This document shows positions 1 through 10,354 of a stretch of DNA of 64,000 nt, piece after piece. Below the pieces are notes generated by a model. It was not told the DNA's origin and searched no databases. It was given only the letters and a program-made list of their open reading frames with translations. The translations under genes and the position numbers were made by a program. The DNA is from Chloroflexota bacterium (GTDB lineage Bacteria > Chloroflexota > Dormibacteria > Dormibacterales > Dormibacteraceae), in assembly GCA_005882135.1 (NCBI GenBank), contig VBDR01000030.1, positions 52,052 to 116,051 on the forward strand, given 5' to 3'. Numbering within the stretch: position 1 is the stretch's first letter; every line of letters starts with the position of its first letter.

Positions 1-149
1 CGCCGCGGACAACGTATGCGGTCAGCTCGAGCGGCGCGCGCTCGCGGTCCACCGCTTCCAGCAGCTGCTGCAGCTTGGTCTCCAGATCCGCCGCGGCGAC
101 CGTCTCCACGTCTTCGAGAACGTTAGCCTGTCATACGAGCGAGACGCGA

Positions 150-1265
150 GTGAACGATCCAGTACGCGTGGGAATCGTCGGTTGCGGAACGGTCAGCGAG
201 GCCTACCTGACCAACCTCAACGCCTCGCCTCAAGTCGAGGTGGTCGCATGCGCCGATCAGGTTTTGGCGACGGCTGAGAAGAGGGCCGCGCAGTTCGGCG
301 TGCCCCGCGTCTGCACCACCGACGAGCTCCTCGCCGATCCCCGGGTGGAGCTGGTGGTCAACCTGACCATCCCCAGCGCTCATGCCGAGATCAACCTGGC
401 GGCCCTCGCGGCCGGCAAGCACGTGTACTCGGAAAAGCCGCTGGCCATCACCCGCGAGCTTGGGCGCGCCATTCTCGATGCGGCGACAGCAGGCGGCCTG
501 TGTGTGGGCGGCGCACCGGACACGTTCCTGGGAGCAGGCATTCAGACCTGTTTGCGGCTGATGGAGCAGGGTGAGGTCGGAACCGCGCTGGCGGCGTCCG
601 GATTCATGCTCAATCGCGGTCCTGAGAGCTGGCATCTCAACCCCGCCTTCTTCTACCAGCCAGGCGGCGGTCCGCTGCTCGATGTCGGTCCGTACTACGT
701 GACCACCATGGTCTGCTTGCTGGGCCCGGTGCGCCGAGTCACCGGCATGTCCCGCATCCTGTTTCCAGAGCGAACAGCTGTGAGCGGCCCGAGGGCCGGC
801 GAGACGTTCAAGGTCAGCACCGATACATTTGTCGCGGCGCTGATCGAGTTCGAGAGCGGGGCCCAGGCAACCCTTGTCACCAGCTTTGGAATCGCGGGTC
901 ACGACCTTCCCAACCTTCAGGTGTACTGCACGAAGGGCATCCTGGGCGTCCCCGATCCCAATACTTTCGGCGGTCCTGTCAGGTTCCGCGCCAGTGATGG
1001 TGAGTCGGCATGGCGAGAGGTTCCGCTCCAGCACGGTCATGGTGCAAGCGCGAAGAATTTAAGGGGCCTTGGCGTCATCGAGATGGCGGGCGCGCTGCGC
1101 CAGGGAGAGCAACCACGCGCATCGGGCGAGCTCGCCTATCACGTCCTGGATGTGCTGCTGTCGATCCTCGAATCCAGCGCCACCGGGCGGCACATTCAGG
1201 TCACGAGCACATGCGCCCGGCCTTCCTTTCTTCCCCGAAGCGCGGGCCTCGTCGCGGCGCCATGA
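150..1265 (+). CDS. Gfo/Idh/MocA family oxidoreductase
   Basis: VRVGIVGCGTVSEAY Rossmann N-terminus and SEKPLAITRELGRAILDAA motif; likely GTG start at 150 inside ORF 75..1265. Confidence 0.85.
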   Translation: MNDPVRVGIVGCGTVSEAYLTNLNASPQVEVVACADQVLATAEKRAAQFGVPRVCTTDELLADPRVELVVNLTIPSAHAEINLAALAAGKHVYSEKPLAITRELGRAILDAATAGGLCVGGAPDTFLGAGIQTCLRLMEQGEVGTALAASGFMLNRGPESWHLNPAFFYQPGGGPLLDVGPYYVTTMVCLLGPVRRVTGMSRILFPERTAVSGPRAGETFKVSTDTFVAALIEFESGAQATLVTSFGIAGHDLPNLQVYCTKGILGVPDPNTFGGPVRFRASDGESAWREVPLQHGHGASAKNLRGLGVIEMAGALRQGEQPRASGELAYHVLDVLLSILESSATGRHIQVTSTCARPSFLPRSAGLVAAP

Positions 1266-2029
1266 TCGCGGTCCAGCTCTACACGATCCGGACCCAGCTC
1301 CAGGACCCATCTCGCCTCAGCGGCGTCCTCGGTCGCGTGCGCGAGATCGGATATCGCGCGGTCGAAGTCGCGGGCCTTGGAGCCAAGACCGTGAGCCGGT
1401 TCGGCGAGGAGCTGAGGCGAGCAGACCTTGTCGCCTGCGCGGCCCACGTCCCGCTCAACCGCCTCATGGATGACCTCGACGGCGCCGTGGCCGAGGGCAG
1501 GGACTGGGGCTGCGAGTATGTCGTCGTGCCGAGCCTTCCTGAGGCATACAGGTCGGGCGACGGCTACCGGCGATTCGCGGCGGAGGCGGCTCAGCTGGCC
1601 GCCAGGCTGCGGCCGTCCGGGCTTCAGCTCGTCTACCACAACCACGCCCATGAGCTGCAGCGGTTCGGTCAGCAAACCGGGCTGGAGACGTTGTTTGCGG
1701 CCGCGCCGGCCGATTCGCTCCAGGCGGAGCTGGACACGTACTGGCTGCAGTACGGCGGCGCCAACCCGGCCGCCTGGATACGGCGCTTCAAGGGCAGGGC
1801 TCCGCTGGTGCATCTCAAAGACATGGCCATCGATCGAGGCGATCCGGTCGATGCCGAGATTGGAGAGGGCAACCTGGATTGGGTTGACGTCCTGAGCGCG
1901 TGCCGCGACGCCGGGACCAGATGGCTCGTCGTGGAGCAGGACCAACCGCGGCGCGACCCGATGGAGAGCGTGGCGATCAGCTTTGCCAACCTGGCGAAAC
2001 TCACCGCCGGTGTCGGATTGGAGGCATGA
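1262..2029 (+). CDS. sugar phosphate isomerase/epimerase (xylose isomerase-like TIM barrel)
   Basis: MIAVQLYTIRTQLQ...YHNHAHEL...HLKDM; ATG 1262 overlaps preceding stop. Confidence 0.8.
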   Translation: MIAVQLYTIRTQLQDPSRLSGVLGRVREIGYRAVEVAGLGAKTVSRFGEELRRADLVACAAHVPLNRLMDDLDGAVAEGRDWGCEYVVVPSLPEAYRSGDGYRRFAAEAAQLAARLRPSGLQLVYHNHAHELQRFGQQTGLETLFAAAPADSLQAELDTYWLQYGGANPAAWIRRFKGRAPLVHLKDMAIDRGDPVDAEIGEGNLDWVDVLSACRDAGTRWLVVEQDQPRRDPMESVAISFANLAKLTAGVGLEA

Positions 2030-3066
2030 CGATGCGCAAGCGCCTGCTTGGCCAAACCGGCGTCCTCGTGTCCGAGTTCGCGCTGGGGACGATGACCTTC
2101 GGGCAGGAAGCCGATGAGTCGGCTGCGGGCGCGGTGCTGGATCACTATGTGGAAAGCGGCGGCAACCTGATCGACACCGCCGATGTGTACCCACCGGTTG
2201 GCCCGCGCGGCGCGTCCGAGGAGATCATCGGGCGGTGGCTCGACCGCCAACCCGGCCGGCGCGACTCCATCATCCTGGCGACCAAGTGCCGCGGCAGGAT
2301 GGATGACTCCGGCAACTCCGAGGGCCTTTCCCGACGCTGGATCATTCGCGCTTGCGAGGGGAGTCTCCGGCGCCTGAAAACCGACTACATCGATCTGTAC
2401 CAGGCGCATCAATGGGACCCCGCGACGCCGATCGAGGAGACGCTTGCCGCCTTCGATTCGCTGGTCCGGGCCGGCAAAGTTCGGTACATCGGCGTGTCGA
2501 ACTTCACCGGATGGCAGCTCGAGCGCACGGTGCTGACGGCGCAAAACCTCGGCCTGTCCGTGCCTGTCTCGCTGCAGCCGCAGTACAACATGCTGGCTCG
2601 GGAGATCGAATGGGAGCTCGTCCCGGTGTGCCTGGAACACAGGCTCAGCATCGTGCCCTGGGGTCCCTTGGGCCAGGGCTGGCTTTCCGGCAAGTACCGT
2701 CGCGACGCCGCCCCGACCGGACCAACCCGGCTGGGAGAGGATCCCAACCGAGGTTTGGAGGCGTACTCGCGCCGCAACATCGAGCGCACCTGGCGGATCG
2801 TGGACGCGGTGCAGGCGGTGGCGTCCGAACTTGGCGTGCCTCCGGCGCGGGTCGCCCTGCGCTGGCTGGCCGACCGGCCCGGGGTCGCCGCCCCGCTGCT
2901 TGGCGCCCGGAACGCCGAACAGCTCCGGGACAACCTCCTGGCGGCCGACCTCACCCTTGACGAACGCCAACGGTCCGAGCTGGACGACGTCAGCGCACCG
3001 ATGACTCCCGACTACCCGTACAGGCTGCTCGCGGAAGGCACGGCCGAACGGCGCCGGCTGCTCTAG
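2026..3066 (+). CDS. aldo/keto reductase
   Basis: MRKRLLGQTGVLVSEFALGTMTFG, LYQAHQWDP, IGVSNFTGWQLE; ATGA overlap with upstream gene. Confidence 0.9.
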   Translation: MTMRKRLLGQTGVLVSEFALGTMTFGQEADESAAGAVLDHYVESGGNLIDTADVYPPVGPRGASEEIIGRWLDRQPGRRDSIILATKCRGRMDDSGNSEGLSRRWIIRACEGSLRRLKTDYIDLYQAHQWDPATPIEETLAAFDSLVRAGKVRYIGVSNFTGWQLERTVLTAQNLGLSVPVSLQPQYNMLAREIEWELVPVCLEHRLSIVPWGPLGQGWLSGKYRRDAAPTGPTRLGEDPNRGLEAYSRRNIERTWRIVDAVQAVASELGVPPARVALRWLADRPGVAAPLLGARNAEQLRDNLLAADLTLDERQRSELDDVSAPMTPDYPYRLLAEGTAERRRLL

Positions 3067-3111
3067 CGGCCTCGCCCCAGGCCCTCCGCGAGTTCAGATC
3101 GATCGGCTCAG

Positions 3112-3140
3112 TTGACATCGAGCCGCCGCGGTTCGATATT
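3112..3140 (+). promoter_or_regulatory. putative promoter of the solute-binding-protein gene (TTGACA-N17-GATATT)
   Basis: TTGACA at 3112-3117 and GATATT at 3135-3140 with 17-nt spacing, upstream of CDS 3252. Confidence 0.45.
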
Positions 3141-3251
3141 GCTTGGTGGAGTAAACGCGATCCCGCGCCGGCGCGCTCTCGCCCCGGGTCCGCTCTCGAG
3201 GGCCCGGGAAGAAGGCGGGGGGTCCAAGGTCGTAGTGACGGAGGAAGCGCC

Positions 3252-4604
3252 ATGGCACTAGTACCTGGACGAGGGGTTCAGGCGTTGATTCTCTCGTTCC
3301 TCTTGGTCGCCGCGTGCAGCACCGGCGGCGGGACGTCGTCCGCACCACCGCTTGCCGGGTGCAATTCGGGCACGAAAATAGCCCTCTTCTGGACTTCGCA
3401 CACGCCGCCCGATACCGACAGTGAGAAGAACATCGTCGATGCCTTCAACAAGCAAAGCAACACCACCTGCGTGAAGATGGTCGCGGTACCCGGCTCGGAA
3501 ACCGACATCGCCAAGCTCACGACGGCGGTGCGCGGCGGCACGGGTCCGGACGTCTACGAGCTCGACCGGTTCACCGTCGCCGAGCGGGCGGCCGCCGGCG
3601 TGCTCGAGGACCTCACTCCGTACGGCGCCGCCAACATGAGCGGCAATTACCTCGACTTTGCCTGGAAGGAGGCGCTGTTCAAGGGCAAGCCCTATGCGCT
3701 TCCTGACGACACCGACGCACGCGTGCTCTATTACAACAAGGACCTGCTTCAGGCGGCCGGTGTGACCGACCTGAGCGCGCTCGACATGTCGAAAGGCGCG
3801 CCGACCATCGACACGATTCGGGGCATGGCCAACAAGGTCAACAAGAAGGTAAACGGCAAGTACACCGTGGTCGGCTTCGCACCGAGGCTCAACCAGGGGT
3901 GGCACTACACATGGGGATTCGCGTACGGAGGCAGCTTCTTCGACGCGGCTTCTTGCAAGGTCACGCCTGACGACCCCAAGATCGTGCAGGCCTTCAAGGA
4001 CATGTTCTATGACTGGTCCGCGGCCCTTGGAGTCAGCGACCTCCAGACATTCGAGAGCACATACGCCCCGGACACGCCCCCGCTACCGACCGAGCAAGAC
4101 GCCTTCTTGACCGGGCATCTCGGTTTCGTCATCAGCGGCGACTGGGTTCTGGCCTGGCTCCAGAAGTACGCCCCGAACCTGCACTATGGAATCACTTACA
4201 TTCCGGTGCCGCACCAGGGCGACCAGCCCGCGACCTGGGCGGGCGGCTGGTCAGTCGTCATCCCCAAAGGCGCCAAGAACGGGTCGGGAGGCTTCGAGTT
4301 CATGAAGTACTTCGCCGGCGAGCCGGGCCAGAGGACTTACGCGAAGGAAACGACGCACATGCCGACCCTCAAGAGCCTGCTCACCGACAGCACCCTTTTC
4401 CCGGGCGACCACAAGCTTTTCGTAGCTATGCTGCCCGTCGCCCACAGCCGGCCGGCGCTCCCGGTCGGAGCTCTCTACTGGGACCAGCTCACGATTGCGC
4501 AGAGCGCGGCCGAGCATCACAGCAAAGACCCTGCGACTGCGCTGAAAGAGGCCGCGACAGCGGTCAACGCCAAGCTGCAGCAGTACTGTCCGCTTGCCAC
4601 GTGA
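3252..4604 (+). CDS. ABC transporter extracellular sugar-binding lipoprotein
   Basis: Lipobox-like LLVAACS, family 1 SBP features, followed by two permease genes. Confidence 0.88.
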   Translation: MALVPGRGVQALILSFLLVAACSTGGGTSSAPPLAGCNSGTKIALFWTSHTPPDTDSEKNIVDAFNKQSNTTCVKMVAVPGSETDIAKLTTAVRGGTGPDVYELDRFTVAERAAAGVLEDLTPYGAANMSGNYLDFAWKEALFKGKPYALPDDTDARVLYYNKDLLQAAGVTDLSALDMSKGAPTIDTIRGMANKVNKKVNGKYTVVGFAPRLNQGWHYTWGFAYGGSFFDAASCKVTPDDPKIVQAFKDMFYDWSAALGVSDLQTFESTYAPDTPPLPTEQDAFLTGHLGFVISGDWVLAWLQKYAPNLHYGITYIPVPHQGDQPATWAGGWSVVIPKGAKNGSGGFEFMKYFAGEPGQRTYAKETTHMPTLKSLLTDSTLFPGDHKLFVAMLPVAHSRPALPVGALYWDQLTIAQSAAEHHSKDPATALKEAATAVNAKLQQYCPLAT

Positions 4605-4640
4605 AATAACGTTCGGGCCTAGATCCAACGAGGAGCGGCG

Positions 4641-5576
4641 GTGATCGCCGCTCCTCGTCTCCGCCGCCTGACTGTCGATGAGAGGCGGAGCCTGCGGACG
4701 GCGCTGCCTTTCATCGCGCCCTGGATCGTCGGTTTCATCGCGTTCACCCTCTACCCGATCTTCTACAGCCTCTATCTGAGCTTCACCCGCTACTCCGGGT
4801 TCGGAGATGCAACACCGGTGGGGTTTGAGAACTACACGCACATGGCGTCCGACCCTTTGTTCTGGCAGGCACTTGGCAACACGTTCTACTACACAGCCCT
4901 GGCCGTCCCCGTGGGGGTGGTCGTGGCGATCGCCCTGGCGATGATGATGAACCAGAACGTTCGCGAGGTCGCCTTCTATCGGGCGGCGTTCTATCTGCCG
5001 TCGATCCTCCCCCTGTTCGCCTTGACGTTCATCTTCATCGTCCTCCTCAACCCAGGCTTCGGGCTGGTGGACTACGTGCTCGAGCTGGTGGGATTGCCGG
5101 CGGTCAACTGGTTGGGCGACGCCCATTGGACGAAGATCTCGATCGTGCTCCTGGCACAGCTGGGCGCCGGCGGTCCCGCCCTTATCTTTCTTGCGTCGCT
5201 GCGCGCGGTCCCCAGCGAGCTCTACGAGGCAGCAAAGCTGGAGGGAGCGGGCCCGATTCGCAGCTTCTACAAGATCACCCTGCCCCTGATCACGCCGGTC
5301 ATCCTCTTTGACATCATCTACGGGACCATCCTCGGCATTCAGATCTTCACGCCGGCCTTCGTGCTGACCGGCGGTACAAGTGGTGGCGGCGCCTATACCA
5401 CCGGCCCGGAGAACTCGCTTCTCTTCTACGTCTTTTATCTCTACAAGACCGCCTTCCAGTACAGCGACATGGGCTTCGCGTCGGCGATGGCGTGGGTGCT
5501 CTTTGTGATCAGCGTCGTGCTCGCGGCGGGCATCATGCGCTGGTCCAAGGGCTGGGTTCACTACGAGAGTGGCTGA
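4641..5576 (+). CDS. carbohydrate ABC transporter permease (MalF/UgpA-like)
   Basis: Six-TM protein with EAAKLEGAGPIRSFYKITLPLITP EAA motif. Confidence 0.9.
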   Translation: MIAAPRLRRLTVDERRSLRTALPFIAPWIVGFIAFTLYPIFYSLYLSFTRYSGFGDATPVGFENYTHMASDPLFWQALGNTFYYTALAVPVGVVVAIALAMMMNQNVREVAFYRAAFYLPSILPLFALTFIFIVLLNPGFGLVDYVLELVGLPAVNWLGDAHWTKISIVLLAQLGAGGPALIFLASLRAVPSELYEAAKLEGAGPIRSFYKITLPLITPVILFDIIYGTILGIQIFTPAFVLTGGTSGGGAYTTGPENSLLFYVFYLYKTAFQYSDMGFASAMAWVLFVISVVLAAGIMRWSKGWVHYESG

Positions 5577-6475
5577 TGACAGTCGCCCGTGAGGTAGCCG
5601 AACCCCCGGCGCTGACCGTGGCCCGCCGGCCTGCCCCGGCGCCGCGACCCGAGTTCCGAATTCCGCGCACGCTGATGGTCCGCCTCGGCCTGATCATCGC
5701 CAGCCTGCTCTTCATGCTGCCCTTCTACTGGATGGCCAACTCAGCCCTCAAGGACATCCACGAGCTGTCCAGCATTCCACCCACCCTGTACCCGCACGTT
5801 CCCGCTTTCGACAATTTTGTGCGGGCCGTCACCTACATTCCCTTCGGCACGTTTCTCCGCAACTCGGTTGTGCTAACGGCCGGCGTCACGATCGGGTCGG
5901 CGATCTCCAACCCTTTGATCGCATACGGTTTTTCGCGCATCAAATGGCCCGGGCGTGACTTTGTCTTCGGGATTGTCATGGCATCGATATTCCTTCCGTT
6001 CCCGGTGCTGATCGTCGCGCTGTTCGACATCTTTGCGAAGTTGCAGTGGGTAGACACATTCCTGCCGATCATCGTGCCCGCCTTCTTCGGGAATCCCTTC
6101 TTCATTTTCTTGATGAGGCAGTTCTTCCTCGGACTGCCGATGGAAATCTCGGAGCAGGCTCGGATCGACGGCGCCAACGAGTTCCAGGTCTTTCTCTTCA
6201 TCATCCTGCCGTTGGCCAAGCCGGCCGTGGCCGTCGTGATCATCTTTGCGGCGGTCCAGGCTTGGGGCGAGTTCCTGACGCCGCTGCTGTTCCTGCAGGA
6301 CGAGACGAAATACCCGCTGTCAATCGGTCTGCAGTTCTATCGCCAGTCGCACGACGTCGCCTACAACCTGCTGATGGCGGCCTCGACCTTGATCGTCCTC
6401 CCGATCGTCGCGCTGTTCATCGCCTTCCAGCGCTTTTTTATCGAGGGAGTCACCGCCGGCAGCGTCAAGGGATAG
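5576..6475 (+). CDS. carbohydrate ABC transporter permease (MalG/UgpE-like)
   Basis: EQARIDGANEFQVFLFIILPLAKP EAA motif; ATG 5576 overlaps previous TGA. Confidence 0.9.
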   Translation: MTVAREVAEPPALTVARRPAPAPRPEFRIPRTLMVRLGLIIASLLFMLPFYWMANSALKDIHELSSIPPTLYPHVPAFDNFVRAVTYIPFGTFLRNSVVLTAGVTIGSAISNPLIAYGFSRIKWPGRDFVFGIVMASIFLPFPVLIVALFDIFAKLQWVDTFLPIIVPAFFGNPFFIFLMRQFFLGLPMEISEQARIDGANEFQVFLFIILPLAKPAVAVVIIFAAVQAWGEFLTPLLFLQDETKYPLSIGLQFYRQSHDVAYNLLMAASTLIVLPIVALFIAFQRFFIEGVTAGSVKG

Positions 6476-6477
6476 CG

Positions 6478-7536
6478 CTACACCACCGCCTGGCCGCTCC
6501 GGCCGTCGAACAGGTGAATGCGCTCCGGGTCGAGGCCCAGGCGCAGCCGCTCGCCGCGCCCTACCTTCACGTGCGAATCGATACGGGCGACTACCGGGTT
6601 GTCGCCGACGGCGCCAACGACGAACTGGTCCCGGCCGAGAATCTCGACCGTGTCCACGTCGAGCTCGAGCGTGGGCTCGCCGGGCGCCGCGTTTTCATGC
6701 AGCGCTTCAGCTCGGATCCCCAGCACCCCCTCGTCCACGCCGGGTGCCCACGGCAGCTCGATCTCCAGCGCCGACCCCGTCGCGATTCTGCCTGCCACTG
6801 CCACCGGTATGAAGCTCATCGCCGGAGTACCGATGAAACCGGCGACGAAGAGGTTCGCGGGATGGTCGTAAACATGCCGAGGAGGCCCGACCTGCTGCAG
6901 CACCCCATCCTTCATGACGGCAATTCGATCCCCCATCGTCATCGCCTCGAGCTGGTCGTGCGTGACATAAAGGAAGGTCGCGCGAAGCAGCCGATGGATC
7001 TTCCGGAGCTCGGCGCGCATGTGCTCACGGAGCTTGGCGTCCAGGCTGGAGAGCGGCTCGTCGAAAAGGAACAGCTGCGGATCCCTGACGATTGCCCGGG
7101 CCAGCGCTACTCGCTGCTGCTGGCCGCCGGACAGCTGGCGAGGCAGGCGGTTCAGCAGGGACCCGAGGCCGACCAGGTCTGCCGCCCGGCTCACGCGCGG
7201 CGCGATGTCGGCCAGGTCGAGTCCCTGCATGCGCATGCCGAACGCGATGTTGTCGAACACCGACATGTGCGGATAGAGCGCGTAGGTCTGAAACACCATC
7301 GCCACGTCGCGATTGCGCGGGGGCACGTGGTTGACCACCGTCTCCCCGATTCTGATGACCCCCTCGGTCACATCCTCGAGCCCGGCGAGCAGCCGGAGGA
7401 CGGTCGACTTTCCGCAGCCTGACGGGCCCAGGACGACCATGAACTCGCCGTCCTTGACGTCCAGGCACAGGTCGTTGACGGCGGTTTCGCCGCCCGGAAA
7501 TCGCTTGGTGACGTGTTCATAGCCGGCAGAAGCCAT
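6478..7536 (-). CDS. sugar ABC transporter ATP-binding protein (MalK/UgpC-like)
   Basis: Walker [29 protein letters not shown]-like C-terminus; convergent with permeases. Confidence 0.92.
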   Translation of the reverse strand: MASAGYEHVTKRFPGGETAVNDLCLDVKDGEFMVVLGPSGCGKSTVLRLLAGLEDVTEGVIRIGETVVNHVPPRNRDVAMVFQTYALYPHMSVFDNIAFGMRMQGLDLADIAPRVSRAADLVGLGSLLNRLPRQLSGGQQQRVALARAIVRDPQLFLFDEPLSSLDAKLREHMRAELRKIHRLLRATFLYVTHDQLEAMTMGDRIAVMKDGVLQQVGPPRHVYDHPANLFVAGFIGTPAMSFIPVAVAGRIATGSALEIELPWAPGVDEGVLGIRAEALHENAAPGEPTLELDVDTVEILGRDQFVVGAVGDNPVVARIDSHVKVGRGERLRLGLDPERIHLFDGRSGQAVV

Positions 7537-7620
7537 CCAGGAGCTACTTGATCGGAATAGTGTCCGCCACTTCGGATTTCAAATGGTTGCAAGGCAGGTG
7601 ATCCTAAACTGGCTCTACTG

Positions 7621-8199
7621 ATGGCGGAACCCGCCGCACAAACTGCCTTCGCGGAAGAGGCGTTGACACATCTAGACACGTTGTACAGGGGGGCTCTCCG
7701 GCTCACCCACGACCCCGATCAGGCCCAGGACCTCGTCCAGGAGGCTTACCTGCGCGCGCTCCGCTACCAGCACAGCTACCAGGCGGGGACGAACATGAAG
7801 GCCTGGCTGTTCGCCATCATGCGCAACCTCTTCTGGGACCGCTTCAAGGGTGTGCGGAAAGAGGACGTCAGCCTGGACGACGTGGGCGAGTTCGTCCTGT
7901 ACGACAAGCTGCGCGACGAGGGTGCGCGGCCCGAGTCAGACGTGCTGGACAAGATCGCCGCCTCCGAGGTGGTCGCGGCGGTCGACACGCTGCCCCCGCT
8001 CCATCGCGAGGTGGTGCTCCTGGTGGACGTGGAAGGCTTTTCCTACAAGGACGCCGCCGAGACGCTTGGCGTTCCCATAGGCACCGTGATGTCGCGGCTT
8101 CACAGGGCCCGCCAGCAGTTACAAAAATCCCTCTATGACTACGCCGTCGAATCGGGTATCGTGCGGCCCAGCGGCATGAGGCAGGTGCCACAGCAATGA
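7621..8199 (+). CDS. ECF RNA polymerase sigma factor (SigR-like)
   Basis: LTHDPDQAQDLVQEAYLRA region 2 and GFSYKDAAETLGVPIGTVMSRLHRARQQL region 4. Confidence 0.9.
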   Translation: MAEPAAQTAFAEEALTHLDTLYRGALRLTHDPDQAQDLVQEAYLRALRYQHSYQAGTNMKAWLFAIMRNLFWDRFKGVRKEDVSLDDVGEFVLYDKLRDEGARPESDVLDKIAASEVVAAVDTLPPLHREVVLLVDVEGFSYKDAAETLGVPIGTVMSRLHRARQQLQKSLYDYAVESGIVRPSGMRQVPQQ

Positions 8200-8414
8200 G
8201 ATGCGAAGAGTGTTCTGACAAGCTCGACCGGTTCGTTGACCGGGAGCTGAGCGATACGGAGGCCCTGCAGGTCCAGCTCCACCTCGAGGGCTGCCCAGAG
8301 TGCATGGATCACTACGACTTCGAGTCGCACTTGAAGCGCCTGGTCAAGCACTCGTGCGAGTGCGACAAAGCGCCCGAGGCCTTCCGAGAGAAGCTGCGCC
8401 AGATCCTCAGCTGA
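8196..8414 (+). CDS. zinc-binding anti-sigma factor (RsrA-like, mycothiol-system type)
   Basis: MRCEEC...HLEGCPEC (HxxxCxxC ZAS motif), overlapping the sigma gene. Confidence 0.82.
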   Translation: MRCEECSDKLDRFVDRELSDTEALQVQLHLEGCPECMDHYDFESHLKRLVKHSCECDKAPEAFREKLRQILS

Positions 8415-8416
8415 AT

Positions 8417-8470
8417 CCACCTCCCCGCTTGCCGGGGAGGTCGCCCGGCGACGCCGGGCGGGTGGGGGCG
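8417..8470 (+). repeat. REP-like double-hairpin repeat, copy 1
   Basis: CCTCCCCGCTTGCCGGGGAGGT + CGCCCGGCGACGCCGGGCG + GGTGGGGGCG. Confidence 0.7.
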
Positions 8471-9085
8471 AGCGCCCTGCAGTCAGCGCGCCTCTACATC
8501 ATCACCCCGGACGCGTCACCTGAGCGCGTCGTCGCGGTCGCCACGGCGGCGGCTCGCGGTGGGGCGGACCTGATCCAGCTTCGCCACAAGTCGCTGCCGC
8601 GCGGGGAGCTCCTGGAGCTGGCCCGCGAGCTGCGCCGGGTGGTTGGCGGCGCGCTGTTCATCGTCAACGACCATGTCGACATCGCGCTCCTGAGCGGCGC
8701 CGACGGCGTGCATCTCGGACCGGACGACCTGAGCATCGCGTCGGCGCGCCGGGTCGCCGGCGACCGCCTCCTCATCGGCGCTTCGGCGTCCACCGTGGAC
8801 GCGGCGCGCAGCGCGACCGATGCCGGCGCCGACTACATCGGGTGCGGCCCGGCGTTCGCAACGTCGATCAAGAGCCAAAAGCAGGTCATCGGCCCAGAGG
8901 GCGTGGCCGCGGTCGTCAACGCGCTCCCATCGGTGCCGGTGTTTGCGATCGGCGGCATCGACGAGTCCAACCTCGGCGATCTGACCGCGATTGGCGTCCG
9001 GCGCGCATGCGTCATCCGCGCCGTCGCCGACGCCGCCGACCCCGAGGCGGCCACGCGCCGCCTGCGTGCCATGCTCACCGCATGA
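8462..9085 (+). CDS. thiE: thiamine phosphate synthase
   Basis: ARLYIITPD, DLIQLRHK, LFIVNDHVDIAL, GADGVHLGPDDL, DYIGCGPAFAT; GTG start at 8462 lies in the repeat. Confidence 0.88.
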   Translation: MGASALQSARLYIITPDASPERVVAVATAAARGGADLIQLRHKSLPRGELLELARELRRVVGGALFIVNDHVDIALLSGADGVHLGPDDLSIASARRVAGDRLLIGASASTVDAARSATDAGADYIGCGPAFATSIKSQKQVIGPEGVAAVVNALPSVPVFAIGGIDESNLGDLTAIGVRRACVIRAVADAADPEAATRRLRAMLTA

Positions 9086-9948
9086 GCGTGCGGGGCGTGG
9101 GCGAGCTGGGCCTGCTCGAGCGGATCAAGCCGTACCTGGCCGCGGGCGCAGGCGGCGACGACGCCGCGGTCATCGCCGACGCGACCGGATTTGTCGTCGC
9201 CAGCACCGACATGTTCGTCGAGGGCGTTCATTTCGACCTGGGCTGGATGAGTGCCGAGGACGCCGGTTGGCGGTCGCTGGCACTGGCCCTTGGCGACCTG
9301 GCTGCGAAGGGCGCCGAGCCGTTGTGGGCGCTCGCCGCGGTCGCCATCCCCGAGCAGTGGCCCGTCGATCACCTGACCGGCCTATATGCGGGGATGGCCG
9401 TCCTGGCTCGGCGTTTCCAGCTCGCGATCGCGGGCGGCGACATGAGCTCGATCGAAGGCCCCGCGGTCGTGTCGCTGACTGTGGTCGGGCACACGAACAC
9501 GATGCCGTTGGCGCGGGCGCAGGCCGAGGCAGGTTGGTCGGTGGGCGTCACCGGCGCGCTGGGTGCGGCCGCGGTGGCCTTGCGGGACCGCCGGGTCCAC
9601 CGTCCTGTGCCTCTAATCGAGGAGGGCCGCCGCCTCAACGAGCTGGCCCTGTGCTCCGGCGACATCTCGGACGGGTTGGTGCGGGAGATGGAGAAGTTCG
9701 CGGCGATGGCGGGGGTCGGCTGCGTGCTGTGGGGCGAAGACGTCCCCCGCGCGACGGGAGCCTCGATGCAGGATGCGCTGACCAGCGGCGAGGAGGCTGA
9801 GCTCGTGTGCGCCGGTCCCGACGAGCTCGTCAAGAAGGCGGGACTCCAGGTCGTGGGAACACTGACCGACGACGGCGTCGTGCGGGTGGTTGACGCCCGG
9901 GACGCGCCGATCAAGCTGGCCGCCAGCGGCTACGACCACTTTGCCTGA
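9082..9948 (+). CDS. thiL: thiamine-monophosphate kinase
   Basis: GELGLLERI...GDDAAVI...TDMFVEGVHFDL...ALALGDLAAKGAEP. Confidence 0.9.
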   Translation: MSVRGVGELGLLERIKPYLAAGAGGDDAAVIADATGFVVASTDMFVEGVHFDLGWMSAEDAGWRSLALALGDLAAKGAEPLWALAAVAIPEQWPVDHLTGLYAGMAVLARRFQLAIAGGDMSSIEGPAVVSLTVVGHTNTMPLARAQAEAGWSVGVTGALGAAAVALRDRRVHRPVPLIEEGRRLNELALCSGDISDGLVREMEKFAAMAGVGCVLWGEDVPRATGASMQDALTSGEEAELVCAGPDELVKKAGLQVVGTLTDDGVVRVVDARDAPIKLAASGYDHFA

Positions 9949-10354
9949 CGTCACGACGAACACCCCCGCGGAGACCGAGGAGATCGGCCGCCGTCTCGGT
10001 GAGCGGCTCCGCCCGGGTGACGTGGTCCTGCTGACCGGCGAGCTCGGCGCCGGCAAGACCACACTCGTCCGCGGCGTGGCGCAAGGCATAGGCTCGAAGG
10101 CGCCGGTCGCGAGCCCGACCTTCCAGCTCGTTCGTGTGTATCCGGGGCGCGTGCAGCTGGCTCACGTGGACCTCTATCGGATCGAGAACAGCGCGGAGCT
10201 ACGCGACCTGGGCCTGGAAGAGCTGGTGCAGCAGGGCGCGGTCGTCGTCGAGTGGGGCGAGCGCCTTGCCGTCGACTCAGCCGCGCTGATCGAGATCGAT
10301 CACCTCGGCGGCGACCGCCGCCTGATCCGGACGAAACGTGATCTTAGTCATTGA
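9941..10354 (+). CDS. tsaE: tRNA t6A biosynthesis ATPase TsaE
   Basis: LTGELGAGKTTLVRGVAQGIG, SPTFQLVRVYPGR, HVDLYRIE, VEWGER; likely TTG start. Confidence 0.9.
   Translation: MPDVTTNTPAETEEIGRRLGERLRPGDVVLLTGELGAGKTTLVRGVAQGIGSKAPVASPTFQLVRVYPGRVQLAHVDLYRIENSAELRDLGLEELVQQGAVVVEWGERLAVDSAALIEIDHLGGDRRLIRTKRDLSH

Noticed and set aside
1-124. Partial minus-strand CDS at the left window edge (VETVAAADLETKLQQLLEAVDRERAPLELTAYVVRG)
   Set aside because: Plausible coiled-coil N-terminus of a divergent gene, but too short and truncated to support.
4251-5561. 436-aa ORF antisense to the sugar permease
   Set aside because: Arg/Asp/His-rich antisense frame, no recognisable domain.
6046-7422. 458-aa + ORF spanning permease end and ABC ATPase
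   Set aside because: Out of frame with the permease and antisense to the clear MalK-like gene.
7537-7620. SigR-type autoregulated promoter (GGAAT-N18-GTT) before the sigma factor
   Set aside because: GGAAT and a GTT are present but the spacing is about 27 nt, too long.
8415-8465. TPP riboswitch before thiE
   Set aside because: Only the double-hairpin repeat is present; no CUGAGA/THI-box core.
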